A DNA stretch of 64,000 nt, taken from positions 11,301,805 to 11,365,804 of the forward strand of contig CM055266.1 of assembly GCA_029237695.1 (NCBI GenBank). The letters run 5' to 3'. Each line of letters starts with the position of its first letter. The stretch's first letter is position 1. The position numbers and the translations under genes are program-made. The stretch is from Conchocele bisecta. Taxonomy: Eukaryota; Mollusca; Bivalvia; Lucinida; Thyasiridae. The notes beneath the pieces are model-generated. The model was not told the DNA's origin. It was given only the letters and a program-made list of their open reading frames with translations, and did not search any database. Below are positions 34,076 through 45,345 of this stretch, in pieces.

Positions 34076-34602
34076 CGGCTTACTTTTATTTCTAAACACA
34101 TATAGGCTTGCATTCTAATTTACTTGATAATTTACTTTTATTTCTAAAAACATGTAGGCTTAGATTCTAATTTACTTGATAATTATGCCACCGGGTTTCG
34201 AAGAAACGGGTGGGTGGCATATATAGTGTTTGGACCGTTCGTCTGTCCGTCTGTCCGTCCGGGCACACATTAGGGTACTTATGTGGCTAGCCCCACAGGG
34301 TTATGGACTTGGTAAAGGATAGGGTTGGTTACAATTAGCCACCTAAAAAATCCTTTTATGTGGCTAAAAATCGTTTTATGTGGCTAATATTTAACATGTG
34401 ATAAACCACATAAGTATAGTACTGTAAAAACGTCCGTCTGTCTGTCCGTCCGTCCGTCACACTTTTCGGTTAACCACTTTGTCGCAGTTTCTCAAATATG
34501 CTGCAGGTGGCATCCGCGTTCGACAGACGCATTTCTTGTTTACTTTTATTTCTAATAAGATTCTAAGCCTATATGTTTTTAGAAATAAAAGCAAATTATC
34601 AA
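34076..34602. mobile_element. Composite repeat with inverted ends upstream of exon 6
   Basis: Two direct copies of a 55-bp unit (cttacttttatttctaaa ... ttctaatttacttgataatt) at 34076-34184. An inverted counterpart (gattctaagcctatatgttt, ttagaaataaaagcaaatta) lies at 34557-34602, ending 17 bp before the acceptor AG. Between them is a hairpin-headed GTCCGTCC repeat (gccaccgggtttcgaagaaa). Confidence 0.7.
34267..34420. mobile_element. Short MITE with acattagggtacttatgtgg ends
   Basis: Left acattagggtacttatgtgg, right ccacataagta followed by a decayed end. A better right end (agccacataagtaccctaat) is in the copy at 57999-58159. Internal atcgttttatgtggctaa repeats. Confidence 0.75.
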
Positions 34603-34619
34603 TTGATATTCCATTCCAG

Positions 34620-34885
34620 GTGACCGGTTCTCCTCATATGGCCAATCCGTCCCTGGTACGTCCAGTAGAATGGCAACGATGGACAGTGTGGATCCGGATG
34701 ATTCCTGTGTCATTGGCCTGCGATACAAGTGCGATGTCTGCGGCAAAATATTGCTGTACAAGTCGAAGTTTGAGGCGCACTATAGACAGCACACCGGCGA
34801 CAGACCGTTTGTTTGCCCGGATTGTGGGCGCTCATTTCGCCAGAAACGCTCCCTCACCAGTCCACGTTCTCATCGTTCATACTAA
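34620..34885 (+). CDS. ZF exon 6: alternative 3'-terminal exon with a frameshifted second finger
   Basis: Acceptor gatattccattccag ends at 34619. GT completes the split codon; the frame as it stands has 87 full residues to TAA at 34883. Finger 1 is at about residues 37-57 (CDVC...HYRQH), though the usual Phe is Leu (GKILLYK). The linker is TGDRPF. Finger 2 starts normally (CPDCGRSFRQKRSLTS, residues 65-80) but then reads PRSHRSY and stops, losing the paired histidines. One base later in frame the sequence reads HVLIVHTKTQHD, exactly the H-x4-H ending seen in exons 3, 5, 7, 8 and 10, with a stop at 34899-34901. The surplus base is within the tcc at 34861-34863. This may be a real inactivating mutation or a consensus error; the sequence is otherwise finger-like and not decayed. 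Confidence 0.85.
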
Positions 34886-34901
34886 GACACAACATGATTA
34901 A
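34857..34901 (+). pseudogene. Frameshift site and displaced end of ZF exon 6
   Basis: Up to 34860 the exon frame is intact. From 34863 the other frame encodes both missing zinc-ligand histidines at the expected spacing. No homopolymer longer than two bases is present at the site. Confidence 0.8.
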
Positions 34902-35078
34902 CTCCTAAATCGTTGATCAATGTGAATGTGCTGTTTCCTGTTTTTATTATCCTTTCTTAAATACATCAGATATTCCAACAAATACAAATGGAGATGATTC
35001 TTTTGTACTAGCAAACGTGTTGTTGGGTAATGATGCAGTTGTGGAAAAGAAATTAAAAAAAACAGTAACAGACGAGAC

Positions 35079-35328
35079 TTAACCCTTAGACCGCTACTCA
35101 CAACAATTATCGTCTGCTGCTGCTTTTATATCTTGCCTTATTTCTCAATTAAAACATGCTTTGACAGCACTTCAGAATCATTTCCAATGGAAATGATTCT
35201 GAAGTGCTGTCAAAGCATGTTGTAAATTATTCTAAAGTCCTATCACAGCATGTTTTTGATGATAAAAATGGAAAATAGAAAATAAACAGCAGACGACAAA
35301 AAAAATAAGATAGCGGTCTTAGGGTTAA
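35079..35328. mobile_element. T2 foldback MITE, agaccgcta end variant
   Basis: TTAA, cccttagaccgctac at the left; gatagcggtcttaggg, TTAA at the right. Centre catttccaatggaaatg. The altered terminal bases match between arms. Similar to 39013, 53924 and 62606. Confidence 0.9.
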
Positions 35329-35410
35329 TTTGTTTCCCGCCTTCGACCGGTCGACAGTAGCGAACACCGTGTCTATGTAAATATCTCTGTCAAGACACAA
35401 TTACATTATT

Positions 35411-35715
35411 ATCCCGTCAACACAGTGCGTATGTGCCGTGAAACACGGTGCCGTGAAACATTTTTGATATCCTGTCAATACGACCTAATCACTGCGTATG
35501 AATATGTGCGGTTGCTGGGGTTATTTTTTTGCATTTTAAAGCCATTTGTATGTGTTGACGGGATAAATAGAATAGTAGGTTAGTGCCGTGAAAGGGAAAA
35601 ATATCTGGTGCGGCACGGAAACGGGATGTGCTCGGCATAGCCTCGCCCATCCCGTTTCCTAAGCCTTGCCAGATATGTCTCCCATTCACGGCACTAACCT
35701 ACTATTCTCTATACG
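35411..35715. mobile_element. PalJ element, complete second module
   Basis: ttatcccgtcaacacagtgc ... gtgttgacgggataaata, then gaatagtaggttagtgccgt ... cacggcactaacctactatt. Confidence 0.87.
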
Positions 35716-35888
35716 GTAACCGTTATGACTATACGAAAGTAAAACGGATACGGTTATTCATACACATTGTATGTCCCAATGTTAATACATATCCCGACCC
35801 TTGCTTGTCGTTGAATGCGGTTTGATAGCAGATGCTTTACATCAGATACCGTACATTTTGTACAGTCGTGTATAAAAACGACTAAAAT

Positions 35889-35932
35889 ATCACCTACAAC
35901 TACACCTACAACTACACCTACAACTACACAAG
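35889..35932 (+). repeat. 12-bp tandem repeat (acctacaactac)
   Basis: About three and a half perfect units, at the left edge of the tandem triplication that follows. Confidence 0.9.
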
Positions 35933-35954
35933 TTGTTTTGCGAATATCACCTAC

Positions 35955-36770
35955 ACCTTGAGCGTAGGTGTCGATTTGACGGCACATGCTTTACATCATG
36001 CACATATTGTACGGAAATGAATAAAAACGACTAGCATATCACCTACAACATGTACACTGTGTTTGTTTTATAATTCCAGCACACAAATATTTACACAATT
36101 CCCTAACATTTGATTGGTTCGTAGCAAGTCTTTGTCCAAAATTTATATCCCAGTAAACTCCCACGCCGATCTACTTTCCATAACCGTGAGGCACAGTTAA
36201 AATAATTCTTAAGTAAATAAACACATTTTCACCTAACTTGTGTATGGTGTCGATTTGACGGACATCTTTATCCTGCACATACCTTGTACGAAATGAATAA
36301 AAACGACTCAGATCACCTACAATGTACACTGTGTTTGTTTTTTATTTAATTCCAGCACACAAATGGTTTACACAATCCCTAACATTTGTTGGTTCGTTTA
36401 GCAAGTCATTAAAATTTATCCCAGTAAACCCCACGCCGTATACTTTCCTAACCGTAGGCACAGTTAAAATAATTCTTGTAATAAAAACACATTTTCACCT
36501 AACCTTGTGCGTAGTGTCGATTTGAGGCACCTTTTACAAACATGTACTATTGTACTGAATAAAAACGATAGCATTTTATCAACCTACCAGTACACTGTGT
36601 TTTTTTAAATTCAGCACATATTTACACAATTCCTAACATTTGATTGGTTCGTAGCAAGTCTTTGTCCAAAATTTATATCCCAGTAAACTCCCACGCCGAT
36701 CTACTTCCATAACGTGAGCACTACTTTAAAATAATCTTAAATTAAATAAACACATTTTCTTGATGAATTT
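35955..36770 (+). repeat. Three tandem copies of a roughly 270-bp unit; the middle copy is degraded
   Basis: Each unit has gtgtcgatttgacgg, gaaatgaataaaaacgac, cacctacaa, acactgtgtttg, attccagcacacaaat and caagtctttgtccaaaattt. Units start near 35965, 36248 and 36512. The second part of the unit is the reverse complement of 10930-11115. The middle copy has many one-base deletions compared with the outer two. Confidence 0.75.
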
Positions 36771-36790
36771 ATTTCAAATGCTGGAATTAT

Positions 36791-36921
36791 AAGGAATGAA
36801 TGGCCTTTTTGTGGAATTTATCGGGGATATAAACTTGGAAAAGTCGTGGGAATACTGGACGAGGCCTTCCGGCCTTCGTCCAGTATTCCCGCGACTTTTC
36901 CAAGTTTCATTCATTCCTATA
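36791..36921. mobile_element. PalI palindrome, right arm deleted
   Basis: aggaatgaatggcctttttg ... gcgacttttccaagtttcat, with about 30 bp of the right arm (cccgataaattccac region) missing. Confidence 0.82.
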
Positions 36922-36999
36922 GTAAATATCACATACGCCTTTTGCAATAACAACGCCTGTGATACGACATAAGTTCTCTATGTTTCATGGGGAGAACTG

Positions 37000-37379
37000 A
37001 GAGCTCCAGATAAGGAATTAGTAATTGAGTATTGTCACTCCATCATTTCTGAAGCAATTGGGTAAAATAAAATCACACGACTGTTTACACATCAACACAC
37101 CGCAATTATTGAATAGTTTGCTTCGAAATGAAAACATGTCTTGGTATTTCATTAGAATTGTCTCCTTGGAGACAATTCTAATGAAATACCAAGACGTGTT
37201 TTCATGGAAAATAAGAAAAATATGCTACATGTGTGGTCGGTTTATTGTTTTCTGCAGCATGATAAAGCTACCACAAATTTGTTAATGCTTTTTGATACTC
37301 ACTACTTCTTATTTCAATTGGGTCTTTGTCAATTTTAATTGGGTATTTAAGCAAATACGCATATTATCTGGGGCCCTGA
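37000..37379. mobile_element. PalE foldback MITE
   Basis: Left gagctccagataaggaatta, right ttatctggggccctg. Central dyad gtctccttggagac perfect. Confidence 0.8.
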
Positions 37380-37843
37380 GAACTTGTGTTGTTCCATCGG
37401 CGTTGTCATCGTTGGCGTGCGCGTGAAACCAAGATGATAATAGTTTTCGGAATTGTTTCATTCATTCATTATGAGATGAACGCAGTTGTCATACGATTAC
37501 AATTATTATAGCTATTATTCTATGGTTCTAAGGTGGAGATATTGCCAAAACTACCACACTGGTTTATCCTAACAGGTAATTTACCATTTAAAGCACACGT
37601 TCTGATGACAATTATGCAACTTTTAACACTGGATATTGATGAAGCCAGCAGCTCTTGGATGTCATAAACCGTTACAATACATTTACAGTGGGGGGAGATG
37701 AATGAACATGTAAAACTAAACACACTTGCAATGTGTATGCCATGTATACACGTTTCAGGGTAGCCGTGTTCTGTGATTATCAAGGATCTCTTGTAACCGC
37801 ATGTGAACCTGTAGTATGTTGTGACGAATGGAATATTGGGATA
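37380..37843. other. No gene or recognised repeat
   Basis: Plain sequence; the open frames here are short and without motifs. Confidence 0.55.
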
Positions 37844-38233
37844 GGGCTCCAGATACGTTTTGTATCTAAAGAGTATTAAATACCCCCAGGTGTCAAATTC
37901 AATGCGTATTTTACTTTTACAAATGTATTATTGATTTTCTTGTTAAATAGGAAACAAATGATAACAAATAAAACACATTTAAAAATTCACTTATTTGAGC
38001 TGCAAAAAGTTTGCGTATTTTACTTTTAAATAGGAAACTTTTTGCAGCTCAAATAAGTGAATTTTTAAATGTGTTTTAAATTTTCAAATTTATTCCAGTA
38101 TTTCCACTACTCACTTGCGTATTTTCACATTGCTGTGAGTGAGTATTTTGTACTCCCACATTTGATAATCGATGTGTATTCTGCTAAGATAATTGCTTAA
38201 AATACGCCAATATGCACCTTATCTGGAGCAGTG
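37844..38233. mobile_element. PalL MITE, full length
   Basis: Left gggctccagatacgttttgt, right accttatctggagc. Inner palindrome attcacttatttgagctgca / tgcagctcaaataagtgaat. Confidence 0.78.
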
Positions 38234-38320
38234 GGAATAGGTTGATATACAGGGTGGTTCCAAATGTATGTCCCACTTTGGGACCTATCTGACAGAAGTA
38301 GATAATGATAATCATTGTAA

Positions 38321-38443
38321 CTTATATATCAGAATGAAATATAATTATTCACCATTTTTTCCAGTATATAATATTCAGGAAATTATATATCGGAATGAAA
38401 TATAATTATTCACCATTTTTTCCAGTATATAATATTCAGGAAA
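38321..38443 (+). repeat. 61-bp tandem duplication
   Basis: Two near-identical copies of a unit containing gaatgaaatataattattca and ccagtatataatattcagg. 38444-39012 shows no feature beyond AT-rich sequence. Confidence 0.9.
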
Positions 38444-39012
38444 AAACGTAGATTATCTACTTTATACATGCATACCCATTTTTTACGTAAAATAGCCTTT
38501 TTTTTAAAGGTACATGTCCACTCATCCGAGACATTTTCTGGCAAAATAAACATTCATTCACCAGTACCCCGTGTATTGATTGGCATGATTATACATTTTT
38601 ATATCAGACGTAAATTTCCACTTTGATATCAGGGGCGATAACCGTGTTTCCTTACAATGTTAATGGACATTACTATTTATTCTCTGTATTTATTTTTTTG
38701 ATGTGCAATGATCATACTTTATAATCTGTAGAAAATATTATGTTTTTCAGGTGACATGTTTAATTAGTATAAATAATTAAAAAATAGCTTGCCTCATTTG
38801 CATATGAAAATAGCATGATACCATCGCGCATCACTATCAGTAAAATACATATTACTAAATGATTATATCTGTATAGCGGGCACTCGGTATTTGTTAGAAC
38901 TGGTGGAATAGTACACAATTAAACACTTATTTCATTCCTATAAAGACCATTTTGTGCATACTGAGTGGGTATGGACCTTTAAAACTTGCATTCCAACAGC
39001 TCACTTCATTTG

Positions 39013-39262
39013 TTAACCCTTAGACCGCTACACACAACAATTGTTGTCTGCTGTTGCTTTTATATGTTGCCTTATTTCTCAATAAAAACATGTTTTGACA
39101 GCACTTCAGAATCATTTCCAATGGAAATGATTCTGAAGTGCTATCAAAGCATGTTGTAAACTATTCTAAAGTGCTGTCAAAGCCTGTTTTTGATGATACA
39201 AATGGAAAATAGAAAATAAACAGCAGACGACAAAAAAAATTAAGATAGCGGTGTAAGGGTAA
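39013..39262. mobile_element. T2 foldback MITE, agaccgcta variant, right TTAA lost
   Basis: TTAA, cccttagaccgctac at the left; gatagcggtgtaagggtaat at the right. Centre catttccaatggaaatg. Confidence 0.87.
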
Positions 39263-39635
39263 TATTGATATGGCAGAGCGCTTAACTTTGACTTAACGAT
39301 GTACATTTGTTCTGTATATTTGTAGTTGTGAGGGCATGTATATATTGTCTCTTTGACACTGGTTGATGATTGTGAATGTAACATCTGGTGAAGATGATGG
39401 AATAATGTCAAATTACTCGGTTGGGCATAAACTTTCATATCAGTATGCACTATGGGTTGTATTTATAATATATAATAAACGACAAATGCTCGTTTTTCAA
39501 ACAGTAGTACCATGTTTGTACATATTGTATTGCATTGGATGGTGTGAACTTCCGTAACGCTGTAGGAATTGGAGTGACACACTATTGCATGTATGCTGTA
39601 TGCTGGAAATGATCTAGCCAAGAAAACAAAAGTTA

Positions 39636-39934
39636 AATTTTGAAAATCGGTCCAGGACTATTGAAATTCTAAACAATTTCCCCATGTTAAATCCCCATAG
39701 ACATATTCACTTTGTGAAAATGTCTATGGGGATTTAACATGAAGATGTCTATGGGGATTTAACATGGGGAAATTGTTTTTTCGCAATAAAATCAATATTT
39801 GACCAAATTTCACGAAATAAAAAGAAGGCTCATTCTTAAATTTTCCTTTAATTTAATATTATCTAAAAAACTATTGTTTTTGAATTGTTTATATGGCCGT
39901 AAAATTTGGGCAGCTTTCGTGAAACAGACTATAG
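39636..39934. mobile_element. PalG, right half with duplicated centre
   Basis: gatttaacatgaagatgtct and gatttaacatggggaaattg, then the right arm aataaaaagaaggctcattc ... ctttcgtgaaacagact. The left terminus is absent. Confidence 0.78.
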
Positions 39935-40059
39935 TTAGTTTTACAATGCATGCTTTTTGTTAACAGCATTATAGTCGGTGATAAACTATATATTGTTTCA
40001 AGTTTAGTAATATATTGCCAATCTCCATAACGTGTACTAATTATATAATTCTGTTACAG

Positions 40060-40295
40060 ATTATATGCCTACCGGCCCACGTGTATCTCGGGATCGTGAC
40101 TCTCAAGGAGCGGTCGGCACCATAATACACTGTGACGTTTGCGGCAAGACATTCGCATTCAAGTCGAAGCTGCTGGAACATTACGTGAAACATACTGGCG
40201 AGAAACCGTACACGTGTACCGTGTGTCATCGGGGTTTCACCCGCAACCGGACCTTGAAGTTCCATATGGTTGCCCAACACGGCCAGTCGTTTTAG
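40060..40295 (+). CDS. ZF exon 7: alternative 3'-terminal exon with a C2H2 finger pair
   Basis: Acceptor taattctgttacag ends at 40059. AT completes the split codon; 77 full residues follow to TAG. Finger 1 is at about residues 24-44 (CDVC...HYVKH) and finger 2 at 52-73 (CTVC...HMVAQH, four residues between histidines), linker TGEKPY, the animal consensus. All zinc ligands intact. Helices read FKSKLLE and RNRTLKF. The lead-in (YMPTGPRVSRDRDSQGAVG) is basic and polar with no known domain. Second sequence type, close to exons 5, 6, 8 and 9. A perfect-arm hairpin lies about 190 bp downstream; no AATAAA is obvious close to the stop. Confidence 0.93.
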
Positions 40296-40481
40296 TGGAA
40301 ATAACTGAGATGACGGCAGAATTGTGGCCGTGGCCGTGGAAGTGCGGCTTAAGCCTTATGTGATTTGTGACCAGTGTAGGAACTGAATACCACACTCCTC
40401 CAGCCTGATAATGATCTTATTGCTTGTTAGAATCATGGCGGGTGTTTCATTGATGGAATGGCGAAACAGTGCAGGTCCTGA

Positions 40482-40548
40482 TATAAAATTGTAGATACAG
40501 ATCAGCCTGTGCATCCGCACAGTCTGATCTGTATCTACAATTTTATAT
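40482..40548. repeat. Hairpin with 24-bp perfect arms
   Basis: tataaaattgtagatacaga + tcag pairs exactly with ctgatctgtatctacaattt + tata; a smaller gtgc/gcac stem caps it. About 190 bp after the exon 7 stop. Confidence 0.85.
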
Positions 40549-41001
40549 TCAGAATCGTTATACGAAATGCTACTTGCTTGCTTGTGATCACAAGAAAGTA
40601 ACACACACTGCGTGCTACTGAGATGTAAATGATAGATTCTTGATATTTCGGAACCGTATCAGACACAGTATGTGAACAGTGATAATAATATACTGTTTAC
40701 AGTGCCTTTCGTTATACTACCTACTCTGTTCGTTATTGGGAAATCCACTGTTGTATAATTTTGCTTGCTGGGATATGGATGAATTGTGACTCCAGATCTG
40801 GATACGGAATATTGAATAGTTGAATAGTTATGCCCACATACATGGACTGTCGAAACAGGCATTCGTCATTCACTCATACGTTCACATACGACCTGATAAT
40901 AGTGACCGTAGTTCTGCTAATTGTGAATGTAAATTATACTTGCCGAAATATACTCGGCACCTGCGTTCTGCAAGACTCGAAGCTAACCCAAAAAGTATAG
41001 T

Positions 41002-41391
41002 CAAGGTGTATGATCACGTGGTACTAACAACAACAACCAGTACTGAAACTTCCAGAACATTCCGATTCGAAGCACGTATTCTTTTATATTGTCCTTATTA
41101 CGTAACGGATTTTGATGAAATATGGCGCATCAAACGCGTCTTGTTAAGCTGCATTTGGTGGTCTCTGTACTTTGGCCCATACTTCTGTCGTTTTTGCAAA
41201 GAATCTATTTCCGTGTCGAACTCCCTGGATGACTAAATGCAGCTCACGAAGACGTGTTTGCTGCACCATATTTCATCAAAATCCGTTTCATATTAAGGAA
41301 AATTTCAAATAATACTTACTTTGGAGTGGGCAAGATTTCATCACTTTCAGCCACTGTTGTTGTTGTTATAACCACGTGATCATGCACCTTG
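41002..41391. mobile_element. PalC foldback MITE, centre deleted
   Basis: Starts caaggtgtatgatcacgtgg, ends ccacgtgatcatgcaccttg. Flanked by ATAGT on both sides. The central palindrome is largely lost (ccgtgtcgaactccctgg). Confidence 0.82.
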
Positions 41392-41712
41392 ATAGTACAC
41401 TTGCCTCAAAACTTACATTGGCTTGTTCTCCTGAAGTGTCTTGTGGCATCGTCTGGAAACGCACTAGTCGAATCTAAAGTGCCCAATTAATCGTTTTCCA
41501 GTATTTGTGTTGAGTATTGTGGGAGATAAAGGCATGCTGTTTTGTACAAGTTGTGTTTTTGTGTGATGCTGTTTTCTATGAGAGACTGAACACCGCTGGT
41601 TGTAGAATTGAAGACTGCTTGCGCAACAGCTGATGGGTTAGGATTTGTTTTGCTGACTCTTTGACATTTTTGGGATGTATGTATATGTCTCTATTGTACC
41701 CAAAAGAAAGCA

Positions 41713-41941
41713 TTAACCCTTTCCCTGTTTTGCGATATTTCGACTCATCCAAATCGAAAACATCTGAATAAAAGAATCAAATGCTGGGTCAAATGATGGT
41801 TAAATTATCTGATAGAGTAGAAAACATTGTGGGAAAAGGAGAAATTGCTTGTTACAAGCAATTTCTCCTTTTCCCACAAGGTTTTCAAAAGACATCTTCT
41901 GCAGAGGCGTCAAAAGTCGTCTCTATCAGGGAAAGGGTTAA
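41713..41941. mobile_element. T1 foldback MITE, inverted relative to the 482 copy
   Basis: TTAA, ccctttccctgttttgcg at the left; ctatcagggaaaggg, TTAA at the right. Centre cttgttacaag. Confidence 0.88.
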
Positions 41942-42184
41942 CACATTTAATGTCTGAGAGTGTACAAAGTACGAACTTGTATAGTGTAACGATTTCGCTT
42001 TTTACGCGATGTCAAGAGTGGCATGATACCACAGGAATTTCCCTAGGATTTTTTAAATGTCGGTCCCAGGACTCCCAACTTTACTATTTTGGGGGTCCCG
42101 GGTGATTTTTAGGGTACCAACTTTCATACATATATTTCATTAAAAGTAATATCAAAATGGTATTGATAGTCCTGAATTATCAGA

Positions 42185-43519
42185 TACCGTATTTAGCCGT
42201 GTATTACGCGCATTTTTTCAGCCCCATTTTTAATCCAGGAGTCGCCCTGCGCGTTATAAGTAGGAACATAAATTTCAAACATTTTTTCGAACTGATTTCT
42301 GCCAGTTTCACGCAAACAAAACAAGCCCGGAAACGGAAATGTCAATTTTTGACAGACGTTTAAATACGCATAGTGTGAAACAAGAGAAAATGAATCAATC
42401 GATATGAATGGGTGCGGTAAGTATAGATTGATGGTAAATTGGTATATTTTGGGATTTAATATAGCCAGGCTCGTAACATAAGAGGCTACGTGTATTAGAG
42501 GAAATTTACGTGTTTTCTGTATTTACGCTGGTGTACCGATCTCATATCGGTGAAATGTTGCCTGTCGGGTATTGTTTGGTTGTACATTTTCAAAGTGACG
42601 TCACACGTCTGCCATTCTGTGAATAATTAATGAGGACAGATCATCTCAATCCCATAAGCGCTTGATGTAAGATTTTAGATGCTAAATCAAGCGTCGCCCC
42701 CATTCAGATCGCATTCGGTAACACTCGGTAATGGTCGTTTTTCGTTGCTAGGTGCCGACTGACTGTGTTACTATTTTTGTAAAGTATTGACAAGTATTCA
42801 CGCATCAATACCTTATGACATGTGCGACCAGCATAGCCCCTGATTCATCTGCGCATACACTGTATGGGGCTATGCTGGAATGTCGTGTATACCTATGTAT
42901 ATTGTTAAACCTAATCAATAAACAGTTAATACACACTATCTGTACCTCCGTATATCCACGGTGGTCCACAGTGTCAATATTTAGCTGGGGGGAATTGTTT
43001 AGGGCCCATTTCTCGTGTGCAGGTCACTAGTAGGGAGTTATTATCGCCTTGGGGAAGAAGTTTACACATGGCTAGCCTGCTGTGTGTTTGCGATTACAGG
43101 TAATTATGTTCTACACGAATGGCAAATATGGTGGAATTATATACAACAAATTTCTTCGTAAGTAGGTTCAATAAGTTTATTACATGCATCATGAATTTTT
43201 ATTAAGCATATTAATGAGTAAATAACAATAAATATAACATACTTTTAGACAATATAAAGTTTAATTTATGCCACAAAGCTGACCTTTGGCGATATTTTTC
43301 TCTTTGAGAGAGCCTAACAGCACACTTCAGCATTGTGGATGTGAACTCGGAATGCAATTTTCTTATACGTGATGGAATTTCCGCCGATTGTTTTATTTTT
43401 TTATTATTATTTTTTTGTTGCGCGCTATAGACGCGAACTATTTTTTTCCCTGATTTTTCCCCAAAAAATATACATGCGCGTTGTACACCAGTGCGCGCAA
43501 TACACGGCTAAATACGGTA
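42185..43519. mobile_element. 1.3-kb element with 28-bp inverted ends and TA flanks
   Basis: Left taccgtatttagccgtgtat + tacgcgca is the reverse complement of tgcgcgcaatacacggctaa + atacggta at the right, with one mismatch. TA edges suggest a Tc1/mariner/pogo-class element. Inside there is a hairpin, gaccagcatagccc ... gggctatgctgg (42829-42881), but no transposase-like frame. Confidence 0.65.
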
Positions 43520-43705
43520 TGTATTGTATAAAGTCACACAGGTTCTCCCAAAAAGTGTAAAAAATGCTGTAAACTTTTGAAAATATATTAATTTGCACTG
43601 CCAGGTTTTGATGGTCCACGGGATGCAGTGCCAGTTGTCAGTGTGGGTCTTCGGCCAATAAAATGCATCAGGGATGCAGAAAACAGGGGTCAGGGAATAT
43701 CCCTG

Positions 43706-43938
43706 GGGTCCGCATCACTAAACTTCGTATGACTAAAATGTTTGTAAGTGCACAATTATGATAGTCTGTAAATTTCGCATTAACAATGTTTTCTTGTAAA
43801 CAGTTGTTGGGTTTACATTTATTGAGTATAGGCTGCATATGCTCAATAAATGTAAACCCATCAATTGAAATTTCAAGACGATACTAAATTTGCACTTACA
43901 AACATTTTAGTCAAACGACGTTTAGTGAAACGGCCCCC
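43706..43938. mobile_element. PalF foldback MITE
   Basis: Ends ggggtccgcatcactaaact and gtttagtgaaacggcccccc. The centre is shortened to gtataggctgcatatgctca. Confidence 0.82.
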
Positions 43939-44190
43939 CAGATATCGTAAGTTGACCAAAACCTACCCACGTATCGGGTATAAACAATCAAGGTGTTGAA
44001 AAAACGAAGGTAAATTTATGTTAAAGGGTTGAAGATTTTAGCATAAATCAGTTTTCATATTACTTCACCTGTAAACAGTGTAAAATAGCATGCGCATTGT
44101 GTTTATTTTTTCACAGAACCACATGCAAAACTTGCTATGGCCTCGTGTAATGTTTACAATTCCTGATTTGTATGTAAATGATGCGATGTG

Positions 44191-45104
44191 CGACACGGGT
44201 GGGTGGCAGGTGGGAGCATGCACTGGGTAATTTAACGATCGACACGGGTGGGTGGCAGGTGGGAGCATACACCGGGTAATTTAATGATCGACACGGGTGG
44301 GTGGCAGGTGGGAGCATGCACTGGGTAATTTAACGATCGACACGGGTGGGTGGCAGGTGGGAGCATGCACCGGGTAAATTAACGATCGACACGGGTGGGT
44401 GGCAGGTGGGAGCATGCACCGGGTAATTTAACGATCGACACGGGTGGGTGGCAGGTGGGAGCATGCACCGGGTAGTTTAACGATCGACACGGGTGGGTGG
44501 CAGGTGGGAGCATGCACTGGGTATAACGTTCGACAGGTGTGGGGTGGCAGGTGGGAGCATGCACGGTAATTAAGATCGACGACGGGTGGGTGGGCAGGTT
44601 TGGTGGCATGCACGGGTAATGAACGGATCGACACGGGGGTGGGTGGCAGGTGGGGAGCATGCACTGGGTAATTTAACGATCGACACGGTGTGGGTGGCAG
44701 GGTTGTGGGAGCATGATGGGTAATTTAACGATCGACACGGGTGAGTGGAGGGGTGGGAGCATGACTGGGTAAGTTTTTTAACGATCCGACACGGGTGGGT
44801 GGCAGGTGGGAGCATGCACTGGGTAATTTAACGATCGACACGGGTGGGTGGCAGGTGGGAGCATGCACTGGGTAATTTAACGATCGACACGGGTGGGTGG
44901 CAGTGGGGGGGTGGGGGGGGGCATGCACCGGGTAATTTAACGACGGGTCAGTGGGGTGGGGACACGGGTGGTGGGAGGGGGTGGCACTTTTTTTTTTTTT
45001 TGGGTGGGGTTTGTTTAACGATCGACACGGGTGGGTGGCAGGGTAATTTAACGATCGACACGGGTGGGTGGCAGGTGGGAGCATGCACTGGGTAATTTAA
45101 CGAT
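44191..45104 (+). repeat. 49-bp minisatellite made of S-element heads, about 18 units
   Basis: Unit: cgacacgggtgggtggcagg + tgggagcatgcactgggtaa + tttaacgat. Outer units are nearly identical; 44521-45030 contains many indels and a poly-T. The last unit runs directly into the body of an S element. Confidence 0.93.
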
Positions 45105-45345
45105 CGGGATTCACCAGAGACCTGGTTTGGTCCTCAGAATCGTATTTGGCATGCTTGTATGTGAGAGTTGATTTTGGTTATACCCCTTATGCGAGTAATA
45201 TGATTATCCACATTCCTATTACTTTTAGGGGAAGGGGCCAAGTGTGATATGGACTATATATTTTTTTTTAATTTGAATACGGGTACAAACCCGTTGACCC
45301 GCCTTTAAATGACCGTAGCCGTTAAACACCATTGAACAAACAAAT
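45105..45345 (+). mobile_element. S element continuing from the 49-bp array
   Basis: gggattcaccagagacctgg, gtatgtgagagttgatt, aggggaaggggccaagtg, then a shortened body and tail agccgttaaacaccattgaa with caaacaaa. Confidence 0.85.

Noticed and set aside
40820..41236. 138-codon open frame
   Set aside because: It runs across the PalC element and unrelated flank with no domain or splice support.
44379..45084. Minus-strand frames rich in Pro, His and Thr (CHPP repeats)
   Set aside because: Reading of the 49-bp S-head array; different frames overlap and break at the noisy units.
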